From Panacagrimonas sp052389915 (GTDB lineage: Bacteria; Pseudomonadota; Gammaproteobacteria; Nevskiales; Nevskiaceae): DNA of 64,000 bases. This document shows, one piece after another, positions 53,273 through 61,785 of this stretch. The notes under the pieces were generated by a model. That model was given only the letters and a program-made list of their open reading frames with translations, made no database searches and was not told where the DNA came from. A program made the position numbers and the translations under genes. The stretch is from NCBI GenBank assembly GCA_052389915.1, contig JBQTHL010000080.1, positions 1-64,000 of the forward strand, in the 5' to 3' direction. Numbering within the stretch: position 1 is the stretch's first letter; every line of letters begins with the position of its first letter.

Positions 53273-53279
53273 ATCTCGC

Positions 53280-54518
53280 TCAGGAGGCGTGCACGTGCAG
53301 CGCGTGCTGGCCGCGCGTCAGCAGCACCGGGATCCATTCCAGCGGCCGGTCCGCGAGCCGCATCTTGGGCAGGCGCTGAACGATTTTGGGAATGGCGATG
53401 CTCGATTCCAGGCGCGCCAGCGGCGCGCCCATGCAGAAGTGCGTGCCGTAGCCGAAGCCCATGTGGCGGCGGATGCCGTCGCGATCCAGGCGCAGCGTGT
53501 CCGGGTCGTCGAACACCGCCGGATCGCGGTTGGCCGCCGCCAGAATCAGGAAGATGCGGTCCCCGGTCTTGAAATGAAAACCCTGGTAGCTGAAAGCTTC
53601 GCTGACCACGCGCGTGATGGCCTTGCCGGGTCCGTCGAAGCGCAGCAGTTCCTCGACCGCCAGCGCCGGATCGGCCCTGCCGTCGCGCAGCGCCGCCCAT
53701 TGCTGCGGATGGCGCAGCAAGGCCACCAGCGAGTTGGCAATGAAATTCGCGGTGGTCTCGTGGCCGCCGAACAGCACGAGCGTGAGCGTCGCGATGACCT
53801 CGGCTTCGGACAGCGAATCGTCGTTCTCGCGTGCGCGCAGCAGGTCGGTGATGAGGTTGTCTTCCGGCGCCGCGGTGTAACGCTGCATCAGCCCGCGGAA
53901 GTAGCGCACCAGCTCGTCCATGCCCTCGGCCACGCCGTCGTAGCGACGCGGATCGTCGAGACCGCCGGACACCAGCGGCGCGACCTTGCGCGTCCAGCTC
54001 TCGAAGCGCAGCCGGTCTTCGGCCGGCACGCCCAGGCGCTCAGCGATGATGATCGAGGGCAGGGGCGCGGCAACGGCTTCGATCAGGTCGAACTCGCGAT
54101 CCATCGGCACCTGGTCGAGCAGTTCGTCGCACAGCGCGGCGCAGCGCTCGCGCAACAAGGAAACGGATTTGGCGGTGAACGCCTTATTGACCAGAACGCG
54201 CAGCCGCGCGTGACCGGGATCGTCCTGGAACACCATCCAGCCGGCGAGGATGTCGAAAGCCTGGCGCATCAGCGGATCGACATCCGGCTCGGTCAGCTTG
54301 CGCTGGATGAAGGGATTGATCCGGTCCGAGGACAGGCGCGGATCGCGCACCAGCGCCGAGACGTGCGCATGGCTGGTGATGACCCAGGAACGGTAGGTCT
54401 CGTCCCAGTAGATCGGCTGCGTCTCGCGCAGGCGTCCGAAGAAAGTCTGCGGATCGGCGATGGCCTCGGGACCGACGATGTTAATTGCTATGTTGGGGGG
54501 CTCGACGACATCCGTCAT
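53280..54518 (-). CDS. Cytochrome P450
   Basis: 412 residues, soluble bacterial class. I-helix oxygen-binding motif LVLFGGHETTANF, K-helix ExxR in AVEELLRFDGP and heme-binding loop FGYGTHFCMGAPLARLE with the Cys ligand. It hydroxylates an unknown hydrophobic substrate and needs ferredoxin and reductase from elsewhere. Start MTDVVEPPNIAINIVG at 54518. It is divergent from the LLM flavoenzyme gene over a shared palindromic operator and is co-directional with the DUF35-thiolase gene. Confidence 0.95.
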   Translation of the reverse strand: MTDVVEPPNIAINIVGPEAIADPQTFFGRLRETQPIYWDETYRSWVITSHAHVSALVRDPRLSSDRINPFIQRKLTEPDVDPLMRQAFDILAGWMVFQDDPGHARLRVLVNKAFTAKSVSLLRERCAALCDELLDQVPMDREFDLIEAVAAPLPSIIIAERLGVPAEDRLRFESWTRKVAPLVSGGLDDPRRYDGVAEGMDELVRYFRGLMQRYTAAPEDNLITDLLRARENDDSLSEAEVIATLTLVLFGGHETTANFIANSLVALLRHPQQWAALRDGRADPALAVEELLRFDGPGKAITRVVSEAFSYQGFHFKTGDRIFLILAAANRDPAVFDDPDTLRLDRDGIRRHMGFGYGTHFCMGAPLARLESSIAIPKIVQRLPKMRLADRPLEWIPVLLTRGQHALHVHAS

Positions 54519-54576
54519 GGGATCGCTGCTCGCTCTCGCTGACCGGGTCTCGCGGTCGTTGGTTCTTGCGTTGTTA

Positions 54577-54592
54577 TTATAGTTGACTATAA
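54577..54592. promoter_or_regulatory. Palindromic operator TTATAGTTGACTATAA
   Basis: Perfect 7-base arms (TTATAGT/ACTATAA) around TG, midway in the 142-base divergent gap between the P450 and LLM genes. Size and symmetry fit a TetR-family site controlling both transcription units; the TetR at 49260-49907 is the nearest candidate. Confidence 0.6.
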
Positions 54593-54660
54593 CCTTCAGC
54601 CAACGACCGCGGCAACACGCGACGGCCGGCCCAATCGAGATCTTTGCTGAGGAGATGGTC

Positions 54661-55752
54661 ATGCAAGTCGGCTACATGATGATGTTCCCGAATCTACACG
54701 ACAGCATGTCGGACGCCGACATGATCCGGAACGAACTGCGCGTGGCCGAGATGGCCGAAGGCGTGGGTTACGACGTGATCTGGTGCCCCGAGCACCACTT
54801 CGAGGAATACTCGATCAGCGTCGATAACCTGCAAATTCTCACCTGGCTCGCGGCGCGCACGAACACCATCAAGCTGGGCAGCGCGGCCATCATCCTGCCG
54901 TGGTGGACGCAGCCCATCCGCATCGCAGAGAAGATCACGACCCTGGATGCGCTGAGCAACGGGCGCTATCTGCTCGGCTTCGGTCGCGGGCTGGCGCGCA
55001 AGGAGTACGAGGCCTTCGGCATCCCGATGGAGGAGACGCGCACACGCTTCGACGAATCCGCGCAGATGATCATCAAGGCGCTGGAGACGGGCTTCATCGA
55101 AGGCAATGGGCCGCACTTTCCGCAGGTGCGCACGGCCATCCGTCCGCGGCCTTCGCAGAGCCTGAAGGACCGTCTCTACGCGGTGGCGATGTCGCCGGAA
55201 TCGGCCAAGGCCATCGGCGTGCTCGACACGCGCATGATGACCTTCGTGCAGTTCTCGATGGACAAGCATCTGCCGAATATCGAAATCTTCCGCGCCGAGT
55301 TCAGGAAGAATTTCCAGCGCGAGGCGCCGCCGCCGCTGCTCATCGACTTCTCGTACTGCGACATGGACGCGGGCCGCGCCGAAGAGGTGGCGCGCACGCG
55401 GCTGGCCGCCAACTACGTGTCCATCCTCAAGCACTACGAATTCATGGCGGACTACCACAAGGAGTTGAAGGGCTACGAGGCCTACGGCGAATCCGCCAAG
55501 TTCCTCAATTCCTTGGGCCTGGACAAGGCGGTGTCGGACTACGTGGCGCACCAGGCCTGGGGCACGCCGCAGCAGATTCTCGACAAGCTGGCCAAGCGCC
55601 GCGATGTGATCGGCGACTACGAATGGAACTCCATCGTCAGCTTTGCCGGCATGCCCTACGAGCAGGTCGAAAGAAGCATGCACCTGATCGGCCAGAAGGT
55701 GCTGCCGGAGGTCAAGTCCTGGGGTGCGGCGGAGACGCGGCTCGCGGCCTGA
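54661..55752 (+). CDS. LLM-class flavin-dependent oxidoreductase (luciferase-like)
   Basis: 363 residues, bacterial-luciferase TIM barrel. Start MQVGYMMMFPNLHDSMSDAD at 54661 has GGAG at good spacing; ATG 54655 is an alternative. WCPEHHFEEYSISVDNLQIL and IRIAEKITTLDALSNGRY with LLGFGRGLARKEYEAFGI match family active-site blocks. Members use FMNH2 or F420 for monooxygenation, including type II Baeyer-Villiger oxidation. It heads the LLM-DUF-kinase-lactonase-SDR run. A reductase is not seen nearby. Confidence 0.92.
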   Translation: MQVGYMMMFPNLHDSMSDADMIRNELRVAEMAEGVGYDVIWCPEHHFEEYSISVDNLQILTWLAARTNTIKLGSAAIILPWWTQPIRIAEKITTLDALSNGRYLLGFGRGLARKEYEAFGIPMEETRTRFDESAQMIIKALETGFIEGNGPHFPQVRTAIRPRPSQSLKDRLYAVAMSPESAKAIGVLDTRMMTFVQFSMDKHLPNIEIFRAEFRKNFQREAPPPLLIDFSYCDMDAGRAEEVARTRLAANYVSILKHYEFMADYHKELKGYEAYGESAKFLNSLGLDKAVSDYVAHQAWGTPQQILDKLAKRRDVIGDYEWNSIVSFAGMPYEQVERSMHLIGQKVLPEVKSWGAAETRLAA

Positions 55753-55774
55753 GCGCTCAACACCAGGTCGGGTT

Positions 55775-55833
55775 GTAGGTCGGGCTTCAGCCCGACATCC
55801 TGGCCCGCAAGTCGGACCAAAGTTTCGACCTAC
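55775..55833. repeat. REP-like inverted repeat, second copy of the GTAGGTCGGGCTTCAGCC type
   Basis: GTAGGTCGGGCTTCAGCC is retained on the left; the right arm is degenerate (GGACCAAAGTTTCGACCTAC). Lies between the LLM gene and DUF7065/7064 copy 2. Confidence 0.75.
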
Positions 55834-55853
55834 AAGCTCTCAGCACTCTTCTC

Positions 55854-56960
55854 ATGATCGGTCCCGCCGACGATTTCCTGATTCACCAGACGCACGAGCC
55901 CGTGCTGCACGTGGCGACGAGCGATCGTCGCTTCTATGACCGCTACTTCTTCACCGGGCACGCCTGCGACGAGTCGCTGTTCTTCATGATCGGCATGGGC
56001 GTATACCCGAACCTCGGCGTGATCGACGCATTCGCAAGCGTCGCCCATGGCGACACGCAGACCACGACGCGCGGCTCGCGCGAACTGGGCTTCGACCGCA
56101 TGAACACCACTCGTGTCGGCCCGATCGATATCGAGGTGCTCGAAGGCTTGCGTCGCATCCGCCTGCGCGGACATCCGGGCGAAGCGGTGTCCTTCGATCT
56201 GGAATGGAACGGCGCCGTGCCCGCGTTCGACGAGCCGCCGATTTTCAACCGCGTGATGAATCGCGTGATGGAGCAGGCCACGCGCCTGATTCAGACCGGT
56301 ACCTGGAGCGGCCATATCGTCGTCAAGGGCGAGCGCATCGACCTCGACCCCGCCACCGCCTGGGGCGCGCGCGACCGCTCCTGGGGCGTGCGCTCGATCG
56401 GTCTGGAGCGCGAACCGAAGGGCATCCAGCAGGCGCATCGCATGGGCGACCAGCGACCGCCGCTGTGGATCTGGTCGCCGATGCAGTTCTGTGATGCGAC
56501 GATTCATTTCAATCTCGCCGAGCACGCCTCGGGCGAGCGCGAGATGGCCGCGGTGCGCCGCGTGCCCAGCTTCGCGCGAGGCGGCGAGATGGTGAACCTG
56601 CGCAACCCGGATCATCAACTGAGATTTGAACACGAGACGCGCGAGTTGCTGGCCGACTCCCAGGTCAGCTTCGATGACGTTGACGGCTCGCGCCGCACCG
56701 TCACCCTGGAGCCGTTGCGCCGCGCCTACCTGCGCGCCGGCACCGGCTACGGCGGTCCCGACGACTGGCGGCATGGCAAGTACATGGGTCGCAACTGGTC
56801 GAGTTCGGTGGCTTACGACCTGCGCGATCCTGCGGTGACGGCCAGGATCGGCCCGACACACGTGCTGTGCCGAATGACGATGGACAGCGGTGAGGTTGGT
56901 TACGGCACCTTCGAAACCCAGGTGTTCGGCGCGTTCCCAAAGTACGGATTCCACGAATGA
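55854..56960 (+). CDS. DUF7065/DUF7064-type protein, copy 2
   Basis: 368 residues, soluble, beta-rich. Shares with copy 1 the YDRYFFTGHACDESLFFMIG, VGPIDIEVLEGLRRIRLRG and ATAWGARDRSWGVRSIG blocks and a C-terminal GEVGYGTFE. The stop overlaps the start of the APH kinase (ATGA), so DUF protein, kinase and small helical protein are coupled in one polycistron. A role in the same pathway as the kinase is likely; the reaction is unknown. Confidence 0.78.
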   Translation: MIGPADDFLIHQTHEPVLHVATSDRRFYDRYFFTGHACDESLFFMIGMGVYPNLGVIDAFASVAHGDTQTTTRGSRELGFDRMNTTRVGPIDIEVLEGLRRIRLRGHPGEAVSFDLEWNGAVPAFDEPPIFNRVMNRVMEQATRLIQTGTWSGHIVVKGERIDLDPATAWGARDRSWGVRSIGLEREPKGIQQAHRMGDQRPPLWIWSPMQFCDATIHFNLAEHASGEREMAAVRRVPSFARGGEMVNLRNPDHQLRFEHETRELLADSQVSFDDVDGSRRTVTLEPLRRAYLRAGTGYGGPDDWRHGKYMGRNWSSSVAYDLRDPAVTARIGPTHVLCRMTMDSGEVGYGTFETQVFGAFPKYGFHE

Positions 56961-57979
56961 ATGCTGCGGTCGTCATCGACTCGCACGAACCTTTGGCGCG
57001 GCAACTCGCAACCCATCTTGCTGCTCAGTTCGGCAAACCCGCGCAGGTACACGGACTCGCACGACTCACCGGCGGCAGTTCCAACGAGACCTGGTCCTTC
57101 GACCTGCAACTCGAAAGCGTGTCCCGCGTTCCGCTGGTGTTGCGCCGCTGCTTTGCAGCCAGCCCGCTGGACGTACGGCTCGACATTGAATTCCAATTAC
57201 TCGCAACGCTCCATCGTCTCGGCCTGCCGGTACCGCAGCCTCTGTGCTGCGTCATGGAGAATTCGCCGCTCCAATCGCCATTCATGATCGTCAGTCGCGC
57301 CAGCGGCACCGACGTACGCAAGCTGCTCGCGCAGACCTCAGCCGCAAAACCAGACATCGGCTGGGAACTGGTTGCGGTACTTGCGCGTATTCATGCGGTG
57401 GACTGGCAGCACGAACTCGGCACAGTGTTCCCACCGACGACAGGTAACGTCGCGCTTGCCGAGATCGAGCGATGGGCGCCCGATATCGAAGCCGCAACGC
57501 CACCGAGCCCGTTGCTGGAAGCCGCCCTCGACTGGCTACGCGCCGAGGCGCCCGCCAACGCGCGGCTGTGCCTGGTGCACGGCGACTTCAAGGCCAACAA
57601 CCTGCTGTACGGCGAGGGGCGCACGCAAGCAGTGATTGACTGGGAGCTGGCGCATCTCGGCGATCCGCATGAAGACCTTGCGTGGACCATGCTGTGGGAC
57701 ACCGAGCACGACCTGGTCAAAGGCCTGCTCGCGAAACCGGACTTTCTTGCGGCTTACGCGGCGACTTCCGGTACGGTCGTGGACGAACGACGCCTGTTTT
57801 TCTGGCAGGTGTTTTCCTTGCTCAAGCTCGCCGCGATTTTTCTGCGCGGGCTCGCGACTGCGACGCCGGATGCTCCCGCGCGACCCATGCTGATTCAGCT
57901 CGCGCGCGCCTTGCCGCATCTCGAACATCGGCTCGCCAGCCTGGTGCTCGCCGCGCTCGACGAAGAGCCAGCGCGATGA
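56957..57979 (+). CDS. APH-fold phosphotransferase (LvaA-like hydroxyacyl-CoA kinase candidate), copy 2
   Basis: 340 residues. Substrate loop LTGGSSNETWSFDLQ, catalytic Brenner motif CLVHGDFKANNLLYGE and metal motif VIDWELAHLGDPHEDLAWTM. It is in the same superfamily branch as copy 1 and has the same coupling (ATGA) to a small helical gene downstream. The operon context with a lactonase-like protein favours phosphorylation of a hydroxyacyl group. Confidence 0.85.
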   Translation: MNAAVVIDSHEPLARQLATHLAAQFGKPAQVHGLARLTGGSSNETWSFDLQLESVSRVPLVLRRCFAASPLDVRLDIEFQLLATLHRLGLPVPQPLCCVMENSPLQSPFMIVSRASGTDVRKLLAQTSAAKPDIGWELVAVLARIHAVDWQHELGTVFPPTTGNVALAEIERWAPDIEAATPPSPLLEAALDWLRAEAPANARLCLVHGDFKANNLLYGEGRTQAVIDWELAHLGDPHEDLAWTMLWDTEHDLVKGLLAKPDFLAAYAATSGTVVDERRLFFWQVFSLLKLAAIFLRGLATATPDAPARPMLIQLARALPHLEHRLASLVLAALDEEPAR

Positions 57980-58476
57980 GCCGCGATGCCCTGACGACCC
58001 TGGCCGATGTGCAGGGTTTTCTCGAAACCCAGGTGCTCGATGCCGTTCCGCGCAGCCTGCGCAGCGAGTTGCGTGCGGCGATCAAGAATCTTGCGGATGC
58101 GCGCGAGGAGCTCGACGCGCTGCCCGGCCAACTGCCGCAGGAAGGGCGTCGCTTGCTCGCCTTGTGCCTGGAGGGAGTTGCCGCTTTGCAGGCGCTCAAA
58201 ATCACCGACTTGGCGCCGATGTCGCTGCGCTGCGAGCAGTTGGGTCTTCGCATGCAGGACGACGGCGCTAGCTTGCGAGAACGAATCGGCGCTCACGCCG
58301 AAGCCCTGAATCTGAGCAGCACGCTGGTGGTGCAGTTGCAGCGCGGGCTGCGCGCCTGCGCGCCTGACGATGCGCGGCAAGCGGCCCTGCGCGAGTTACT
58401 GCGGCGCTTCTACGGCGAGCTGCAAGCCCAGGCAGCCGGGCGGCTCCGATGGCAGTCGGTGTTTCCCGTGTCTTGA
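57976..58476 (+). CDS. Small helical protein, predicted APH-kinase partner (LvaB/DUF6285-like), copy 2
   Basis: 166 residues, nearly all helix: LTTLADVQGFLETQVLDAVP, then RAAIKNLADAREELDALPGQ. The ATG overlaps the kinase stop as in copy 1. Sequence similarity to copy 1 is weak by eye, but size, composition and placement match. Confidence 0.65.
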   Translation: MSRDALTTLADVQGFLETQVLDAVPRSLRSELRAAIKNLADAREELDALPGQLPQEGRRLLALCLEGVAALQALKITDLAPMSLRCEQLGLRMQDDGASLRERIGAHAEALNLSSTLVVQLQRGLRACAPDDARQAALRELLRRFYGELQAQAAGRLRWQSVFPVS

Positions 58477-58497
58477 ACGACGTTCGCGCAGCAAACT

Positions 58498-58515
58498 GTA
58501 GGAGGGGCGCGCTTG
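58498..58515. repeat. Half REP-like element (GTAGGAGGGGCG type)
   Basis: GTAGGAGGGGCGCGCTTG repeats the left arm of the 51568-51656 palindrome; no right arm is found nearby. Confidence 0.65.
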
Positions 58516-58605
58516 TTTTAAATGAACGCGGCTATGCCCGCGACAAACCTATGCAGAACTTGTCTGGGCGGCGACACTTATTTTCGATCTGGGGAGAGGA
58601 AAACC

Positions 58606-59487
58606 ATGAAGCAACTACTCGACGGCGGAAAATTTTTTGAAGGCCCGCGCTGGCATGAGGACCACTGGTACGTCTCCGATCTCTATCGGCACCACGTCCT
58701 GAAGATCGACACGAGCGGTCGCGCCGAAGTCGTCGCGGACGTGCCGAACCAGCCTTCGGGCCTCGGCTGGATGCCGGACGGTTCGCTGCTGATCGTGTCC
58801 ATGATCGACCGCAAGCTGCTGCGTCGGCACCCGGACGGACGGCAGACGCAGCACGCCGACCTGGTGCCTTACACCGGAGGCCTCGCCAACGACATGGTGG
58901 TGGATCGGCAAGGTCGCGCTTACATCGGCAATCTCGGGTTCGACCTGTTCGGCGGCGGCGCGCCAGCCCCCGCGGCGGTGGTGATGGTGGACACGGACGG
59001 GCGCTGCCGCATCGTCGCGGAGGACGTGAAATTCCCGAATGGCATGGTCATCACGCCGGACGGCCGCACCCTGATTGTTGCCGAGACTTTCGGTGGCAAT
59101 CTGCTGGCTTTTGACGTCGCTGCGGACGGTTCGCTTAGCGGGCGACACGACTGGGCACGCCTCGGAAAGACGCCGTCATGGGAGAGCATCGCGACGATGC
59201 TGCAAACCGACTTCGCGCCCGACGGCTGCACGCTCGACGCCGAGGGCCATGTCTGGGCCGCGGATGCGCTGAACGGACGTGCCTGCCGCATCGCGCCGGG
59301 CGGCGTGATCGTCGAGACGGTGAAGGCACCGAATGGCTGGGGGCTGTATTCCTGTGCGCTGGGCGGCGACGACGGCAAGACCCTGCTCTGCTGTGTTGCG
59401 CCGGATTTCCATGACGGACATCGCAAGGCCAAGGCCGAAGCGGTTCTCTACACTTGCGAAATCAGCGTGCCACTCGCGTCCTATTGA
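58606..59487 (+). CDS. SMP-30/gluconolactonase-like hydrolase
   Basis: 293 residues, six-bladed propeller of the SMP-30/lactonase family. Metal ligands: Glu in FFEGPRWHEDHWYVSD, Asn in FPNGMVITPDGRTL and Asp in DGCTLDAEGHVWAADALNGR. The GGGGAGAGGA ribosome site fits ATG 58606. Members open sugar lactones and other lactones. Next to a candidate Baeyer-Villiger flavoenzyme and a hydroxyacyl kinase, lactone opening is the likely job. Confidence 0.93.
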   Translation: MKQLLDGGKFFEGPRWHEDHWYVSDLYRHHVLKIDTSGRAEVVADVPNQPSGLGWMPDGSLLIVSMIDRKLLRRHPDGRQTQHADLVPYTGGLANDMVVDRQGRAYIGNLGFDLFGGGAPAPAAVVMVDTDGRCRIVAEDVKFPNGMVITPDGRTLIVAETFGGNLLAFDVAADGSLSGRHDWARLGKTPSWESIATMLQTDFAPDGCTLDAEGHVWAADALNGRACRIAPGGVIVETVKAPNGWGLYSCALGGDDGKTLLCCVAPDFHDGHRKAKAEAVLYTCEISVPLASY

Positions 59488-59509
59488 GACTTACGAAGGA
59501 GTACCGGAC

Positions 59510-60250
59510 ATGACTTCAGGCCCACTCGTTGCCCTGGTGACCGGCGCCGGTTCCGGCATCGGCCGCGCCACCGCCATCGCGCTGGCCCGCGCCGGACATC
59601 GCGTTATCTGCACCGACGTCAAGGGCGCGGAGTCCACCGCCGCCGCGATTTCTGCTGAGGGTCTGCCGTCCAGCGCGCATGTGCTCGACGTGCGAGATAG
59701 CGCAGCCTGGGAAGTGCTGGTCAAGCACGTCGTCGGTGCGCACGGCGGTATCGATGTCCTGGCCAGCGTGGCCGGGGTCGTTTCGCCGGATGACCGCGTC
59801 ATCGAGCAGAGCGAGGCCGAGTGGCAGCGCGTCATCGACGTCGATCTCAAGGGCGTCTGGCTCGGCATGCGCGCGGTGATGCCGCAGATGATTAAGCGGG
59901 GCGGTGGGCGCATCGTCAACGTGGCCTCGCTGGCCGGCTTGATCGGCCTGCCCAACCTGATGACCTACTCTGCGGCCAAAGCTGGCGTGATCGGGTTATC
60001 GCGGCAGGCGGCAATGCAGTACGCCGCGCAGGGCATCAACATCAACGTGATCTGCCCCGGCATCATCGACACGCCGATTCTCGGTGACATCACCGCGGAG
60101 ATGCACAACGCTTTTGTCGCCGCGACGCCGGTCGGCCGCCTGGGCCGGCCCGAGGACATTGCCGCAACCGTCGTGCACCTCGCCGGTCCCGGCGGTGCGT
60201 TCATCACCGGCCAGACCCTGGCCATCGACGGCGGCTGGAGTTCGCAGTAG
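59510..60250 (+). CDS. SDR-family oxidoreductase
   Basis: 246 residues, classical SDR: ALVTGAGSGIGRATAIALAR, ASVAGVV (in place of NNAG), Ser in VNVASLAG and YSAAK, and FITGQTLAIDGG at the end. VICTDVKG after the second strand suggests NAD. GAAGGAG ribosome site; last gene of the plus-strand run, 22 bases after the lactonase-like gene. Probably an alcohol dehydrogenase making the ketone substrate for the LLM enzyme, by inference. Confidence 0.93.
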   Translation: MTSGPLVALVTGAGSGIGRATAIALARAGHRVICTDVKGAESTAAAISAEGLPSSAHVLDVRDSAAWEVLVKHVVGAHGGIDVLASVAGVVSPDDRVIEQSEAEWQRVIDVDLKGVWLGMRAVMPQMIKRGGGRIVNVASLAGLIGLPNLMTYSAAKAGVIGLSRQAAMQYAAQGININVICPGIIDTPILGDITAEMHNAFVAATPVGRLGRPEDIAATVVHLAGPGGAFITGQTLAIDGGWSSQ

Positions 60251-60267
60251 CGCCCGCGAAGCGGGTG
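60251..60267. terminator. Possible intergenic hairpin between convergent SDR and PdxA-like genes
   Basis: CGCCCGC, loop GAA, GCGGGTG: a 7-bp stem with one G-T pair, lacking a T-run. It sits in the 30-base gap where two transcription units meet. Confidence 0.35.
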
Positions 60268-60280
60268 CGTAAGGCCCGAA

Positions 60281-61285
60281 CTACTCGGCGTGAAATCCGC
60301 GGCCACCGGCCAGGTAGGCCGCGTTGAGGATGGCGTTCTGAATCATCGAGTGATCCGCGCGCCCGGTTCCAGCGAGATCGTAAGCCACGCCATGCGCCAC
60401 GGTCGTGTGCACATAAGGCGGGCCGAGAAAAACCACGTTGTTGCCGGCGAAGCCCCAGGTCTTGATCGCGATGTGGCCCTGGTCGTGATACATCGCGATC
60501 ACCGCGTCGTACCTGCCTTCGATGCAGTGCCGGAAAATCGAGTCCGGGCTGACAGGGCCTTCCACGTTGATTCCTTGCGCCTGCGCTTGTGTAACGGCAG
60601 GCGAGATCGCGAGCTTCTCCTCCTGGCCGGAGGCGTGCGGGTTGAAGCCGGCGACACCGATTCTTCCTCCGCCCAGACCCCAGTCCGACATCGCGTGCGC
60701 CAGCCTCGCAATCAGGCGATGCACCGCGCTCTGTGTGATGGCGGCCGAGACGTCTCGAAGGGGAACATGATCGGTGAGATGGGCGATGACCAGAGCACCA
60801 GAACGCAGCAAGAGATAAGTTTCCTCGCCCGGCTTGTGGCTCGCGACCGAAGACAGAACCCCCGCCATGTCCATGGCCTTGGCGCTGATCGGACCCATGA
60901 CGGTGCCGTCGAGCACTCCTTGCCGCGCGAGCCGATCCGCGTGATCCAGCCAGGCGCCGCTGACAGCGCCGGCCTGCTCGATGTCATGGCCGTAGCGGGT
61001 CGCTTCCGCCGGGAATTCGACCGACTCGAAAACGTCGATCAACTTGTCGTTGTCACCGTAATCGGCCGGAAGATTTTCCACGCCCGAAATGCTGCGTGTG
61101 GCCAGATCGAGACCGGTGAGACGGATCGCCTGCTCGATGACGGACGAGTCTCCGATGACGAGAGGACGGCAGTGCGGATGCAGGGATTTCGAGGCCCAGG
61201 CTTTCACCAGAATTTCCGGGCCAATGCCATTCGGGTCACCCGGCACGATTCCGATGATCGGGCGCCGCAGTGTCTTGTTCGTCAC
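60281..61285 (-). CDS. PdxA-family dehydrogenase (TphB-like candidate)
   Basis: 334 residues from GTG 61285. PdxA fold: IIGIVPGDPNGIGPEILVKA, metal-binding His in SSVASHKPGEETYLL, GFNPHASGQEEKL and YHDQGHIAIKTWGF. PdxA makes pyridoxine precursors, but PdxA-fold TphB oxidises and decarboxylates the cis-dihydrodiol made by terephthalate dioxygenase. Since this gene follows dioxygenase alpha and beta subunit genes by 5 bases, the TphB-type role is favoured over vitamin B6 synthesis. Confidence 0.88.
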   Translation of the reverse strand: MTNKTLRRPIIGIVPGDPNGIGPEILVKAWASKSLHPHCRPLVIGDSSVIEQAIRLTGLDLATRSISGVENLPADYGDNDKLIDVFESVEFPAEATRYGHDIEQAGAVSGAWLDHADRLARQGVLDGTVMGPISAKAMDMAGVLSSVASHKPGEETYLLLRSGALVIAHLTDHVPLRDVSAAITQSAVHRLIARLAHAMSDWGLGGGRIGVAGFNPHASGQEEKLAISPAVTQAQAQGINVEGPVSPDSIFRHCIEGRYDAVIAMYHDQGHIAIKTWGFAGNNVVFLGPPYVHTTVAHGVAYDLAGTGRADHSMIQNAILNAAYLAGGRGFHAE

Positions 61286-61290
61286 GCTAC

Positions 61291-61785
61291 TCACACGTTG
61301 TAGAAATCCAGGACTTCGTGCACGCGGTCGTTCAGCAGCACGGTCTTCTTCGAGCGGATCAGCCAACTCGAATCGTCTTGCACGAGTTCGTACAGCGCGT
61401 AGCCGAAGTAGGTGGCGACGCGGGTTTCGTAGGCGGAGTGCACAGTCCAGTGCGTGCGCAGGTTCAAGCCCCGATCAGTCTGTTCGATGGCAGTGGGGTT
61501 GATCATGTGCAAGGTGCGCGGTAGCACCTGCGCCGAGGACACGCGCCCGGTGCGCAGCCTGAACACGCGGCCTTCCAGCCCGACACGGTTGTTGTAGTAG
61601 ATCAGCGACAACTCGGTCTTCGGGTCCTCGACCAACTCGCCCTCGCTGCGCCAGGCGGGCAGCCAATACGTGCAGTCCGGGGTGTAAAGCGCGAGCCAGC
61701 GATCCCAGTCGCGCGTGTCGAGTGCGACGGCCTCGACACCAAGGAACTCGACCACGGAGTGCCAGGTCTCCGCAGAAATCTTCAT
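61291..61785 (-). CDS. Ring-hydroxylating dioxygenase, beta subunit
   Basis: 164 residues, SnoaL/NTF2-like fold typical of small subunits: VVEFLGVEAVALDTRDWDRW, LYTPDCTYWLPAW and YFGYALYELVQDDSSWLIRS. Its ATG overlaps the alpha stop (ATGA), giving equal synthesis for an alpha3beta3 enzyme. Confidence 0.93.
   Translation of the reverse strand: MKISAETWHSVVEFLGVEAVALDTRDWDRWLALYTPDCTYWLPAWRSEGELVEDPKTELSLIYYNNRVGLEGRVFRLRTGRVSSAQVLPRTLHMINPTAIEQTDRGLNLRTHWTVHSAYETRVATYFGYALYELVQDDSSWLIRSKKTVLLNDRVHEVLDFYNV

Noticed and set aside
60281..61285. Vitamin B6 gene pdxA
   Set aside because: Fold fits, but linkage to dioxygenase subunits and absence of ksgA/surA neighbours favour a TphB-like dehydrogenase.
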